Assembly (NCBI RefSeq): GCF_009176705.1
Contig: NZ_AP021846.1
Span: 714,001 to 778,000, forward strand
Direction: 5' to 3'
From: Pseudoalteromonas sp. A25
GTDB taxonomy: Bacteria; Pseudomonadota; Gammaproteobacteria; Enterobacterales; Alteromonadaceae
Length of the DNA stretch: 64,000 bases
The notes beneath the pieces are model-generated. The model ran no database searches, was not told the DNA's origin, and was given only the letters and a program-made list of their open reading frames with translations. Shown here piece by piece: positions 45,104 to 53,493 of this stretch (its first letter is position 1; every line of letters begins with the position of its first letter). A program made the translations under genes and the position numbers.

Positions 45104-45814
45104 TTATTTTGCATTGATTATGCTTACCTCTTGCGCTGTCAGAGCGCGATATTCACCACTTGCTAAGGTACTATCTAATTCAATATCCGCTATTTTTTCT
45201 CTATGCAGTTCAACGACCTTGTTACCAACCGCAGCTATCATTCGCTTTACTTGATGGTACTTGCCTTCGCAAATAGATAAACGCAAGCTATAGCTTGCTA
45301 GTTGTTGCGCAATAGCAGGTAGTGTGGGGTTTTTCTCATTATGAAGTTGTACACCTTCTCTAAGTTGTTCAAGCGCTTCCTCCGTGATTGGCTCTTGGGT
45401 TTCAACCAAGTAGGTCTTAAACTTTTGCTTTTTGGGAGATGTAATTTGGTGCGACCAATCACCATCATTAGTGATAAGTACAAGCCCGGTGGTATCGATA
45501 TCTAAACGTCCTGCAACATGAAAATCTTTTAAGTTAGGTTCGTCTAATAAATCAAATACTGTGGCGTGAAGGTCATCGCTATTTGCGCACACATAGCCGA
45601 CTGGCTTGTTGAGCATATAGTAGCGTTTACCTAGATATTGCAGAGGGTTACCCTGCCATGTTACCTCATCATCTTGAGTTATTGAATGGTCAAACTTGGT
45701 CACAGTTTTGCCGTTTACGGTTACATAACGTTTTTTAATGCCCGCTTTGACTTTGGTACGGGGTAATTCAGCGAGGTGACTTAAAAACTTATCTAATCGG
45801 CAAGGAAACTTCAT
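45104..45814 (-). CDS. rsuA: 16S rRNA pseudouridine(516) synthase RsuA
   Basis: A 236-residue protein. An S4-like RNA-binding segment at the N-terminus (RLDKFLSHL) is followed by the RsuA/RluB-family catalytic motif GRLDIDTTGLVLITNDG, containing the catalytic Asp, and KYHQVKRM. Length and the motif LNKPVGYVCA fit RsuA rather than the longer RluB. It converts U516 of 16S rRNA to pseudouridine during small-subunit assembly. It is a single housekeeping gene. Confidence 0.87.
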   Translation of the reverse strand: MKFPCRLDKFLSHLAELPRTKVKAGIKKRYVTVNGKTVTKFDHSITQDDEVTWQGNPLQYLGKRYYMLNKPVGYVCANSDDLHATVFDLLDEPNLKDFHVAGRLDIDTTGLVLITNDGDWSHQITSPKKQKFKTYLVETQEPITEEALEQLREGVQLHNEKNPTLPAIAQQLASYSLRLSICEGKYHQVKRMIAAVGNKVVELHREKIADIELDSTLASGEYRALTAQEVSIINAK

Positions 45815-45870
45815 AATCTTTTATCTTCAATTTTAATTAATCATCAGTATACGTGACTGTCTCAATCAGA

Positions 45871-46200
45871 TCAGTTTTTTCGATAAAGTTGCGGCAGTAA
45901 ATCATAGGGGTGCACACTGAGTAACCAATCACTATCTAAGAGCTCTTCAAGGGCACCAAATAAGGTGTCGCTCAGTAACTGTTTTTGCTCTTCGCTACGT
46001 CCTGCTATGAGATGAGCTTGAATATGTATAAAACCGCTTTTACCTGCTTGTAATTTTACATGCTCGTAACTTTGAGCTCGGGTTTTAATTGTACTGTTAT
46101 CAAAGAGGTTAGTTTGCTCTGTTGCTTGATGAACATGTTCAATAAGTTGTTGGGTTGCAATTGGCAGGTTGTTGGAATGCTCAATGATTATGTGTGGCAT
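45871..46200 (-). CDS. 5-carboxymethyl-2-hydroxymuconate isomerase family protein
   Basis: A 109-residue member of the tautomerase superfamily. Pro2 follows the initiator Met and becomes the N-terminal catalytic proline (MPHIIIEHS). The pattern RAQSYEH and HIQAHLIAGRSEEQK are typical of the CHMI family. No aromatic-degradation genes are nearby, so its substrate here is unknown. It is divergent from creA, with 66 bp between starts. Confidence 0.82.
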   Translation of the reverse strand: MPHIIIEHSNNLPIATQQLIEHVHQATEQTNLFDNSTIKTRAQSYEHVKLQAGKSGFIHIQAHLIAGRSEEQKQLLSDTLFGALEELLDSDWLLSVHPYDLLPQLYRKN

Positions 46201-46266
46201 GATGACTTATTGTCTCAAGTATGAGTAAATGAGAAGTATATTAAGTCATTTATATGGAAATGCCAG

Positions 46267-46740
46267 ATGTATAAATACAAAAGCGCGTGTTTTGCTGTAA
46301 TTGCGATGTGGGCATTAAATGGTTGCAGCGACGATGCGGCTAAAGTGAGCTTGGGACTGTTTACAACCAAAGATGTGGTGGTATCGGCTCAGCAAGATCC
46401 AATTGTTACTGGCGTGACATGCCATATCAGCCATGTTGAAGCAGATTTTGACTTTTCAGATCCATCGGATATGTCTATAGCGTGTCGCCAAACCGGAGAA
46501 ATTACCGAGCAGCAGATGCAGCAAGTAGACTTGTCCAAAGATGGTGAAATTGTTTTCAAAACGTCTAAGAGTGTGTTGTTCAAATCACTTAAAGTGCGCC
46601 GTATTTATGATGCCAAAACACGTACTTTGCTGTATTTGTCTTACTCTACGAAAGAAACCAGCGGTAGTCATCATCATGCATTGTCAACTGTACCTCTGTA
46701 TAATACACAAGCATGGCAGTGGGCAACGAGAGCAAAGTAA
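46267..46740 (+). CDS. creA: CreA family lipoprotein
   Basis: A 157-residue secreted protein with a lipobox-like signal, WALNGC, near residue 20. It carries the CreA family patterns DPIVTGVTCHIS, MSIACRQTGEI, the VLFKSLKV...YDAK region and YLSYS near the end. CreA is widely conserved in proteobacteria but its biochemical function is unknown. The next gene starts 2 nt after the stop, so the two are probably co-transcribed. Confidence 0.8.
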   Translation: MYKYKSACFAVIAMWALNGCSDDAAKVSLGLFTTKDVVVSAQQDPIVTGVTCHISHVEADFDFSDPSDMSIACRQTGEITEQQMQQVDLSKDGEIVFKTSKSVLFKSLKVRRIYDAKTRTLLYLSYSTKETSGSHHHALSTVPLYNTQAWQWATRAK

Positions 46741-46742
46741 TT

Positions 46743-47528
46743 ATGCTAACTTTATTTAAATCAAAACCATTATTAACCGAGTCAGAAGTTGCTTGGCTGG
46801 TGGATACATTTGTTTGGGCCTGTGAGCATTTTGACGGGCAGTACTTTTTATCAAATACACAAATCATTGAGCCTACTGGGCAGTACTTTCCCGACCAAGT
46901 AACCAGCGTAGAGCAAATGGCTCAAACGGTATTCAAGCGAGTGCGCGATTATGCTGGCCTGCAGGCATGGCCATTGCAGTTAGTTGGGCCTGCAAATTTA
47001 CCGGCGCAACAAAATATGCCGGTATTTAGTTTTGCCGATACCATGCGTGGTGAGTCAGCCATGCTCAATGTGCAGCCACCTCATAATGTATTATTGTCGT
47101 ACAATCCTAATCAAATCAATCAACCGCAGGATTTGGTGGCCAGTTTTGCAGGTAGCTTAGCCACGGTAATGATTTATCAAAAAGGTGCTTTGCCCCCTGG
47201 GGGAGAGCAGCAAGTTGCTGCTGCGAGTGATGCTTTAGCGTGCTTTATGGGCTTTGGCGTGATGATGAGTAACACGGTATATCAATTTAAAGGAGGCTGT
47301 GGTTCTTGTTATAACCCCTATGCGAATCGCCAAGCAGCACTCAGTGAAGCCCAAACAGTGTTTATGCATGCTTTAGTGTGCTATTTCAAACCCCAAGTAG
47401 ATGGTAAAAAACATTTGAAGCCACATTTAAAAAGCGTTTATAAAAAAGCGAAAAAACAAATTGAAAGTTATATTAGCGACTCACCAAACCCAGTTCTGCT
47501 GATGCTAAAGGAGCAAAGTCATGCTTGA
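46743..47528 (+). CDS. Conserved hypothetical protein
   Basis: I do not recognise this 261-residue protein. ATG 46743 is chosen because it lies 2 nt after the creA stop; the frame extends upstream into creA. The sequence is soluble-looking, with a GGCGSC motif near residue 188 that might bind metal or form a disulphide, and a basic tail. An internal segment (about 135-185) is hydrophobic and Ala/Gly-rich. It overlaps the LysE gene by 8 nt. Confidence 0.72.
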   Translation: MLTLFKSKPLLTESEVAWLVDTFVWACEHFDGQYFLSNTQIIEPTGQYFPDQVTSVEQMAQTVFKRVRDYAGLQAWPLQLVGPANLPAQQNMPVFSFADTMRGESAMLNVQPPHNVLLSYNPNQINQPQDLVASFAGSLATVMIYQKGALPPGGEQQVAAASDALACFMGFGVMMSNTVYQFKGGCGSCYNPYANRQAALSEAQTVFMHALVCYFKPQVDGKKHLKPHLKSVYKKAKKQIESYISDSPNPVLLMLKEQSHA

Positions 47529-48147
47529 GTTTGTTGACGAGTTTTTGCTCATTGCTGTGGCACATTTTTTTGCAGTTGCAAGCCCCGGTCCTGACTTTGC
47601 AATAGTATTAAAGCAAAGCATTCAGCGTGGTCGGGCTAATGCACTATGGACCAGCGGTGGTGTTGCGTTGGGTATTTTGGTGCATGTGACATACTGTTTG
47701 TTGGGTGTGGCGATTGTTTTGTCGCAATCACCAACGCTCTTTAGTGTGCTTAAATATGTTGCGGGTGCATACTTAGCGTATATGGGAGTGCAAGCACTGC
47801 GAGCAAAACCAGCACAAGGCAACGCAGTAAGTGAACAAGCGACAGAGCAACAAACACAAAGCGCTTGGCAAGCGTTGCGGCTTGGTTTTTTAGTTAATGC
47901 TCTTAACCCAAAAGCAACACTGTTCTTTCTCTCTTTATTTACTCTAATTATTTCACCAACAACGCCCTCTGCGGTGCAGGCATTTTATGGTTTATATATG
48001 GCTTTTGCTACTTGGGCTTGGTTCTCATTTTTAGCTATGGTGCTGAGTAAAGAACGTGTTCGTCGCTTTTTTTCACGAGCGGGCCATTGGTTTGATAGAG
48101 GTATTGGTGTTGTCTTAATAGCTTTGGCGGTTCGGGTAGTTTTATAA
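47521..48147 (+). CDS. LysE/RhtB-family amino-acid exporter
   Basis: A 208-residue protein with about six hydrophobic segments and the family signature SPGPDFAIVLKQSIQRGR near the N-terminus. NPKATLFFLSLF in mid-protein is also typical. It should export an amino acid or homoserine-lactone-like compound; the substrate cannot be read. It is preceded by AAAGGAG and overlaps the upstream gene. Confidence 0.88.
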   Translation: MLEFVDEFLLIAVAHFFAVASPGPDFAIVLKQSIQRGRANALWTSGGVALGILVHVTYCLLGVAIVLSQSPTLFSVLKYVAGAYLAYMGVQALRAKPAQGNAVSEQATEQQTQSAWQALRLGFLVNALNPKATLFFLSLFTLIISPTTPSAVQAFYGLYMAFATWAWFSFLAMVLSKERVRRFFSRAGHWFDRGIGVVLIALAVRVVL

Positions 48148-48169
48148 GTAAGTAAAGGTTTAGAGTAGT

Positions 48170-48694
48170 ATGAGTATTAAGCCCCATATCAATTTTGCAT
48201 TTGGTTCAAATATGTCGACTAAGCGGTTGTTTGCCCGCTTACCCCAAGCACAATGTTTAGGTGTTGCTAAGCTTTATAGACATCAGCTTAGTTTTAATAT
48301 GCTCAGTACAGATGGTTCAGCTAAGTGCACAATTGAAGCGACTAACCGTGATGAAGACATTGTAATGGGTGTGTTATATGCCTTAAACGAGCATGAGATA
48401 AACCAGTTAGACAATATTGAAGGGCCGCGTTATAACCGCACAAAGTTGGAAGTTGAAGCAATTGAGCATGGCCCCATGCATGCTCATTGTTATATTGCGA
48501 ACACCTTTATTGATGATCATTTACCATTCGATTGGTATGTTCAACATGTTTTACATGGCGCTAAAGAGCATCGTTTTCCAACTGATTATGTCAGGCAGAT
48601 TGAATCTCAGCAGCACGTTACAGACCATGATGTCAGTCGTGCAGAACGAGAGTGGCAGTTATATCAAAAAGTGCGATTGAGTAAAAAGGCGTAG
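48170..48694 (+). CDS. Gamma-glutamylcyclotransferase-like protein
   Basis: A 174-residue protein with the GGCT-fold entry motif FAFGSNMS near residue 10, the segment GVLYALNEHEINQLDNIEG, and an acidic residue in NIEGPRY that corresponds to the region of the catalytic Glu. Family members cleave gamma-glutamyl compounds to 5-oxoproline; some are of unknown substrate. It follows the LysE gene by 22 nt. Confidence 0.8.
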   Translation: MSIKPHINFAFGSNMSTKRLFARLPQAQCLGVAKLYRHQLSFNMLSTDGSAKCTIEATNRDEDIVMGVLYALNEHEINQLDNIEGPRYNRTKLEVEAIEHGPMHAHCYIANTFIDDHLPFDWYVQHVLHGAKEHRFPTDYVRQIESQQHVTDHDVSRAEREWQLYQKVRLSKKA

Positions 48695-48775
48695 TGTGAA
48701 CACTAACACCAAAGTCGCACAGAATGAGTTTATGTGGCCTGCTAAACTAAGGCAAAAACAAAATGTAGGATTAAA

Positions 48776-49693
48776 ATGCGAACAGCAGTGATAAGCCATC
48801 CTCATTGTCGAAAGCATACTATGGGAGCTGAGCATCCAGAGTGCCCTGAACGTTTAGATGCTATCACCGATAGGTTATTGGCTTCGGGTGTTGATGCAAC
48901 GATTGCGCATATGCAAGCTCCTAAAGTGAGTATGGCTCAAGTGGCGTTAGTTCATGAGCAGTCTCATATTGATGAGGTGCTCGCGGCGATTCCTAAGCAA
49001 GGGGTGCATGAGTTTGCAGATGATGTTTGGCTGTGTCCCGACTCTTTTAAAGCGGTTGAGCGAGCGGCAGGGGCTGGCATATTAGCGGTAGACGAAGTGT
49101 TGGCTGGTAACTTGGATGCTGCTTTTTGTAGTGTGCGCCCGCCAGGACATCATGCAAATCAATATGCTTCATCGGGTTTTTGTGTGTTCAATAATTTGGC
49201 AATTGCGGTTGCTTATGCAAAATCGCTGGGTGTAAAGCGTATTGCGGTATTGGATATCGATGTACATCATGGTAACGGCACACAAGATATATTTCGAGAG
49301 CAACCAGATGTACTATTTTGCTCTTTGTTTCAATACCCATTTTATCCAAATACTGAAATCGAAAATAATCAGCATATTGTAAACTCTCCGTTGCCAGTGG
49401 CCAGTAAAGGCGAAGATTTAAGAGCTTTGTTTAATCAGCAGTGGTTACCTAAGTTATTAGAGTTTAACGCTGAGCTCATTTTTATTAGCGCGGGTTTTGA
49501 CGCTCATATTGAAGATGACATGGCGGGGTTACAATTCGTTGAAGCTGACTATCAGTGGTTAACTGAGCAAGTGATTAACATTGCAAAACACACGCAGGCA
49601 AAAGGGATCATCTCATTTTTAGAAGGAGGATATGCGTTATCGGCTTTAGGGCGCAGTGTAACCTCCCACGTTAAGGCGTTAGTGGAAGGTTAA
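48776..49693 (+). CDS. Class II histone-deacetylase-like amidohydrolase
   Basis: A 305-residue protein with the full arginase/deacetylase set: RPPGHHAN, zinc ligands in DIDVHHGNGTQ and GFDAH, and the closing LEGGYAL. Bacterial members act on acetylpolyamines or other acetylated amines, so a polyamine-related role is possible. It stands among housekeeping genes about 6 kb from the cluster edge, and no functional link is shown. Confidence 0.9.
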   Translation: MRTAVISHPHCRKHTMGAEHPECPERLDAITDRLLASGVDATIAHMQAPKVSMAQVALVHEQSHIDEVLAAIPKQGVHEFADDVWLCPDSFKAVERAAGAGILAVDEVLAGNLDAAFCSVRPPGHHANQYASSGFCVFNNLAIAVAYAKSLGVKRIAVLDIDVHHGNGTQDIFREQPDVLFCSLFQYPFYPNTEIENNQHIVNSPLPVASKGEDLRALFNQQWLPKLLEFNAELIFISAGFDAHIEDDMAGLQFVEADYQWLTEQVINIAKHTQAKGIISFLEGGYALSALGRSVTSHVKALVEG

Positions 49694-49695
49694 AT

Positions 49696-50001
49696 CTAAT
49701 TATGTAGCTGTGAGAGCAGCTCAAACGCTTGCTCGTGTCTGCGCAAGATCACTTTTTGTACGCAACATTGTCCATCGTCAACGAGAGCCTGTTGAACCAA
49801 TTTAGTTAGTTTCTCTAAAGGTATTGATGGCAATGCCTTGCCTGATAAGTTATGACATTGGCCATCTTTTTGTAAGCATATAGCGAATTGCTTTTGTTGC
49901 GCAGTTAAATGAAAAACGGCGTGCTCGAGCGTTTCTTGGTTATCTATATACTCAATACTTTCTTCTAAACATAGCAAGAATGGGTAATATTTTATTGCCA
50001 T
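49696..50001 (-). CDS. Small hypothetical protein
   Basis: A 101-residue protein, convergent with the deacetylase gene (2 nt apart). It is predicted to be soluble, with the pattern DDGQCCVQKVI near the C-terminus. It resembles the small DUF4144-type proteins of marine gammaproteobacteria, but I am not certain of the family. Function unknown. Confidence 0.65.
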   Translation of the reverse strand: MAIKYYPFLLCLEESIEYIDNQETLEHAVFHLTAQQKQFAICLQKDGQCHNLSGKALPSIPLEKLTKLVQQALVDDGQCCVQKVILRRHEQAFELLSQLHN

Positions 50002-50078
50002 AGTTTGTTCTCAATCAAAGTATAAAACATGAGCAGCATTATACTGCGTATTCGACTAAGAATACGAGGTTGTGCTTA

Positions 50079-52595
50079 ATGGTATCTGATAACCGTCAAC
50101 TACAAATCAAAGATATTTTTTCAAACCAATTATTGTCCTGTGATCATCAAACTTCTTTAGCTGAAGCGGTAGAATTGATGCGTCAGCGACGGGTTAGCTC
50201 TATTTTTGTGACTGAACACGGACGAATTGTTGGTATTTGGACGGAGTCAGACTGCGTAAAACTCAACTTTAATGACCCTGATTTTGCGCAAACGACTATT
50301 GCTTCTTCTATGACCGCTCCCGTGCATGACATACAAGTTGATAAAACGCTCAGTGAAGCGACTGTTAAGTTTCATCAGCTTGGTATTCGCCATTTGCTAG
50401 TGAAAGACCAGCAGGGTGAGCCTGTAGGCGTGGTGTCTTTATCTGATATTGTTCGTAATCAAGGGCTTGATCATTATTTACATTTTCGACCGATAGAAGA
50501 TCACTACAATCGAAATGTGGTTATTTTAAAGGCGGATGATTGCGTATCTAAGGTGATTGAAGTAATGCGATTGCGTAAGGTGACCGCGGTGTTGGTTTAT
50601 CACAATGAGTTAGCCGAATATGGTATCGTGACGCAGCGTGATATCGCTTATATGTTGCTCAAACCTGACTGGCGCATTCCGTGTTGGGAATTAGCCACTT
50701 ATCCGTTATTACAAGTCCGCCCGAAAGATAGCTTGTTTGACGCATATCGGTTAATGACTGCTGAGTCTATTCGTCATTTGGTTGTAAAAGACCCATGTTC
50801 GGGTCAAGTTATCGGGCTGCTTCCTCTTAAAAATGTGCTAACTGAGATTGAAACCGCATACTGCAGCGAGCTTGAAAAAGTCTTGGTGCAACGAGACTTA
50901 GCACTGCGCAAATCTGAGAAAAACCTCTATCTTGCTAATCGAATTATCGACGCATCACTGGATGGTATTATGATCACCCGTGGTGATGGAGAAATACTGC
51001 AAATAAACCCCGCATTTAGCGAATTGACGGGTTATCAGGATTACGAGGTGATAGGTAAAAGCCCAAATATTTTGAGTTCGGGTATTCACGGTAAGGAATA
51101 CTACGACCAGATGTGGGCGGAGCTGCGATCTAAGGGCGTATGGCAAGGTGAGATCTGCAACCGTAAAAAAAGTGGTGAGATTTATGTTGAGTGGCTAACC
51201 ATCATTGCCATCAATGAGCCTTACAGCGATGAAGTTTTATATGCCGCGATATTTAGTGACATTACTGAGCGTAAAAATGCGGAAGAAAAAATAGCTCGGT
51301 TAGCGTATTTTGATGAATTAACAGGCCTGCCTAATCGTCGTTTGTTTTATGATCGTTTGTCTATGGCGCTGGCATCTGCGCATCGAGAAAGTCATAAACT
51401 GGCTGTGATGTTTATCGATTTAGATCGGTTTAAAGAAGTAAATGATAGCCTAGGGCACAGTGCAGGAGATGAGCTGTTAGTGCAAGTAAGTGAGCGTATT
51501 AAAAATATGCTCGAAGAAGGGGATACGCTTGCACGTTTAGGTGGCGATGAATTTGTGGTGTTACTGACAGAAGTAAAGCACATGTCTGATGTGGTTGGAT
51601 TTGCTAACAAAATACTTGAGCAATTAAGCGTGGCGTTTGAACTTAATGATATTTGTGTTAACGCGACAGCCTCGTTAGGAGCGGCTATTTATCCAGATGA
51701 CGGAGTAGATAGTGAGACTTTACTCAAGCATGCGGATGTGGCGATGTATCGCTCCAAAGAGATAGGTCGAAATTCGTTTCAGTTGTACAAAGCGTCTATG
51801 AATGCTCGTTCATTAGAGCGCTTATCTATGTTAAGTCGATTTCAACAAGCACTTGAACATGATGAATTTGAACTTTATTTTCAGCCTTTGCAATGCTTGA
51901 AAAGTGACAGAGTCTCCAGTGTTGAGTGTTTGTTGCGCTGGAATGACCCCAAACTGGGCTTGATTTCACCTGCTCAGTTTATTCCGCTTGCGGAGGAATT
52001 AGGATTAATCATAAAGTTGGACCAATGGGTTATCAATAAAGCCTGTGAAAAAATGGCGCTATGGCGTCGCCAGGGAAGTGACTTGAGGCGTATAGCCATC
52101 AATGTATCTGCTCAGCATTTATGTCAAGGTGAGTTAGCGACAACGGTGTCGAATGCATTAAATAAACATGGTTTGGATGGACGCTTTGTAGAGCTAGAAC
52201 TGACTGAAAGCAGCTTTATCAGTAATTTACATGAAGCTAAAAGCGAGCTTCATAAATTAAAAAGTTTAGGCATCTCGATTGCTTTAGATGACTTTGGAAC
52301 GGGGTATTCTGCATTAAGTTATCTAACTAAGTTGCCTATCGATACGCTAAAAATCGATGCCAGCTTTGTGGCCAAAATCCCTGATGAATATGGTAATAGC
52401 GAAATTGTTGCTGCGATTATTGCAATGGCAAAGGCACTCAATTTGCATGTTGTTGCAGAAGGGGTTGAAAAGCCAGAACAGCGCCAGTTTTTACACAAAC
52501 TGGGCTGCAACACAGTACAAGGTTTTATGTATTGTAAACCTTTGAGCTGTAACGACTGGCTACGTTTTTATCATGCTGAGAAAGTTATTTCGTAG
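50079..52595 (+). CDS. Cyclic-di-GMP enzyme, CBS repeats-PAS-GGDEF-EAL
   Basis: An 838-residue protein without membrane helices. ATG 50079 has ACGAGGT 8 nt upstream. Four CBS-type repeats (about 1-260) are followed by PAS (about 285-400; SDITERK), GGDEF (about 405-570) with intact GGDEF in RLGGDEFVVL, and EAL (about 585-835). The EAL motif reads ECL (VECLLRW), keeping the Glu. DDFGTGYS and the final EGVE are intact, so phosphodiesterase activity is plausible. CBS repeats suggest control by adenine nucleotides. Its 3' end overlaps the convergent DUF2797 gene by 25 bp. Confidence 0.92.
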   Translation: MVSDNRQLQIKDIFSNQLLSCDHQTSLAEAVELMRQRRVSSIFVTEHGRIVGIWTESDCVKLNFNDPDFAQTTIASSMTAPVHDIQVDKTLSEATVKFHQLGIRHLLVKDQQGEPVGVVSLSDIVRNQGLDHYLHFRPIEDHYNRNVVILKADDCVSKVIEVMRLRKVTAVLVYHNELAEYGIVTQRDIAYMLLKPDWRIPCWELATYPLLQVRPKDSLFDAYRLMTAESIRHLVVKDPCSGQVIGLLPLKNVLTEIETAYCSELEKVLVQRDLALRKSEKNLYLANRIIDASLDGIMITRGDGEILQINPAFSELTGYQDYEVIGKSPNILSSGIHGKEYYDQMWAELRSKGVWQGEICNRKKSGEIYVEWLTIIAINEPYSDEVLYAAIFSDITERKNAEEKIARLAYFDELTGLPNRRLFYDRLSMALASAHRESHKLAVMFIDLDRFKEVNDSLGHSAGDELLVQVSERIKNMLEEGDTLARLGGDEFVVLLTEVKHMSDVVGFANKILEQLSVAFELNDICVNATASLGAAIYPDDGVDSETLLKHADVAMYRSKEIGRNSFQLYKASMNARSLERLSMLSRFQQALEHDEFELYFQPLQCLKSDRVSSVECLLRWNDPKLGLISPAQFIPLAEELGLIIKLDQWVINKACEKMALWRRQGSDLRRIAINVSAQHLCQGELATTVSNALNKHGLDGRFVELELTESSFISNLHEAKSELHKLKSLGISIALDDFGTGYSALSYLTKLPIDTLKIDASFVAKIPDEYGNSEIVAAIIAMAKALNLHVVAEGVEKPEQRQFLHKLGCNTVQGFMYCKPLSCNDWLRFYHAEKVIS

Positions 52596-53383
52596 GCGGT
52601 AAATTTACGTATATTGATAACGCCAGTATCAAAAATAAGGTACTGGCCTTTTATTCCCTGCAAAACACCTGATACTTCAGGGTTTTTATCAAAGTTAAAT
52701 GACGTGATCTTGGTTGGAAAGTGTTCAACGGGAAAGCTTAAATCCACCACATCCTCATCCAAGCATTCAATTGCTGTGGCACCGAATAGTTCGGCCAGCT
52801 CATCTAATTTGTGCTTTATTTGCGGGATCAGTTCGTTGGCACAGGCTTTAAGATCCATATCTTCTGAGACGCCCTTGAGCATATTGCGCCAATTGGTTTT
52901 ATCAGCAATAAACTGAGCAAGTGCTACTTCAACGAGGCCAGATTGCAAACGCGTTTGTACTTTAAATATAGGCAGCGCTTGCGTTGCGCCTTGATCTATC
53001 CAACGCGTTGGGATCTGAGTATGACGGGTAATACCTACTTTTAACCCTGATGTATTTGCAAGATAGACATAATGCGGGATCATACAATTTTCTTCCCCCC
53101 ATTGTGGCTCTCGGCATGTGCCTTGTTCAAAGTGACAAGTTTCAGGTTTCATAATACACATGTCACAGCTAGCAAGCTTTTTCATACAAACAAAGCAGTG
53201 ACCTTGGGAGTAACTTTTTTTGGTTTTTTTACCGCAGTTGCAGCAAAAAATATTCCCTGTATGCGTGAGTGTGATGTGCTTACCAATATACTCATTGAGT
53301 TCAATAAGCTCATCACCTATAGGTAATTTATATTGGATTGGTTGTGTATGCGTTGCTTTTAACTTGCTTAAAGTACCTTGCAT
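52571..53383 (-). CDS. DUF2797 family protein
   Basis: A 270-residue protein with a Cys-rich zinc-binding-like region (CCNCGKK, HCFVCMKK, CDMC) at about 48-90, and a segment VYLANTSGLKVGIT that recalls the GIY-YIG fold. Function unknown, though the family is widespread in gammaproteobacteria. The 3' end overlaps the c-di-GMP gene by 25 bp on the opposite strand. Confidence 0.85.
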   Translation of the reverse strand: MQGTLSKLKATHTQPIQYKLPIGDELIELNEYIGKHITLTHTGNIFCCNCGKKTKKSYSQGHCFVCMKKLASCDMCIMKPETCHFEQGTCREPQWGEENCMIPHYVYLANTSGLKVGITRHTQIPTRWIDQGATQALPIFKVQTRLQSGLVEVALAQFIADKTNWRNMLKGVSEDMDLKACANELIPQIKHKLDELAELFGATAIECLDEDVVDLSFPVEHFPTKITSFNFDKNPEVSGVLQGIKGQYLIFDTGVINIRKFTAYEITFSA

Positions 53384-53459
53384 CTTTACGCCCCTAAAGA
53401 TGGTAAAAGGGCGATACTACCAAGCTGCTCGATAAGTCACAATGCGTATAGGATGATAA

Positions 53460-53484
53460 GTGCGAATAGCTCGGCTATCCGCAC
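53460..53484 (-). repeat. Hairpin between the S10 peptidase and DUF2797 genes
   Basis: GTGCGAATAGC (53460-53470) pairs with GCTATCCGCAC (53474-53484) with one mismatch and a 3-nt loop. It lies 9 nt after the peptidase stop on the - strand. No T-run follows, so it is at best a weak terminator. Confidence 0.45.
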
Positions 53485-53493
53485 TCAAGAAGG

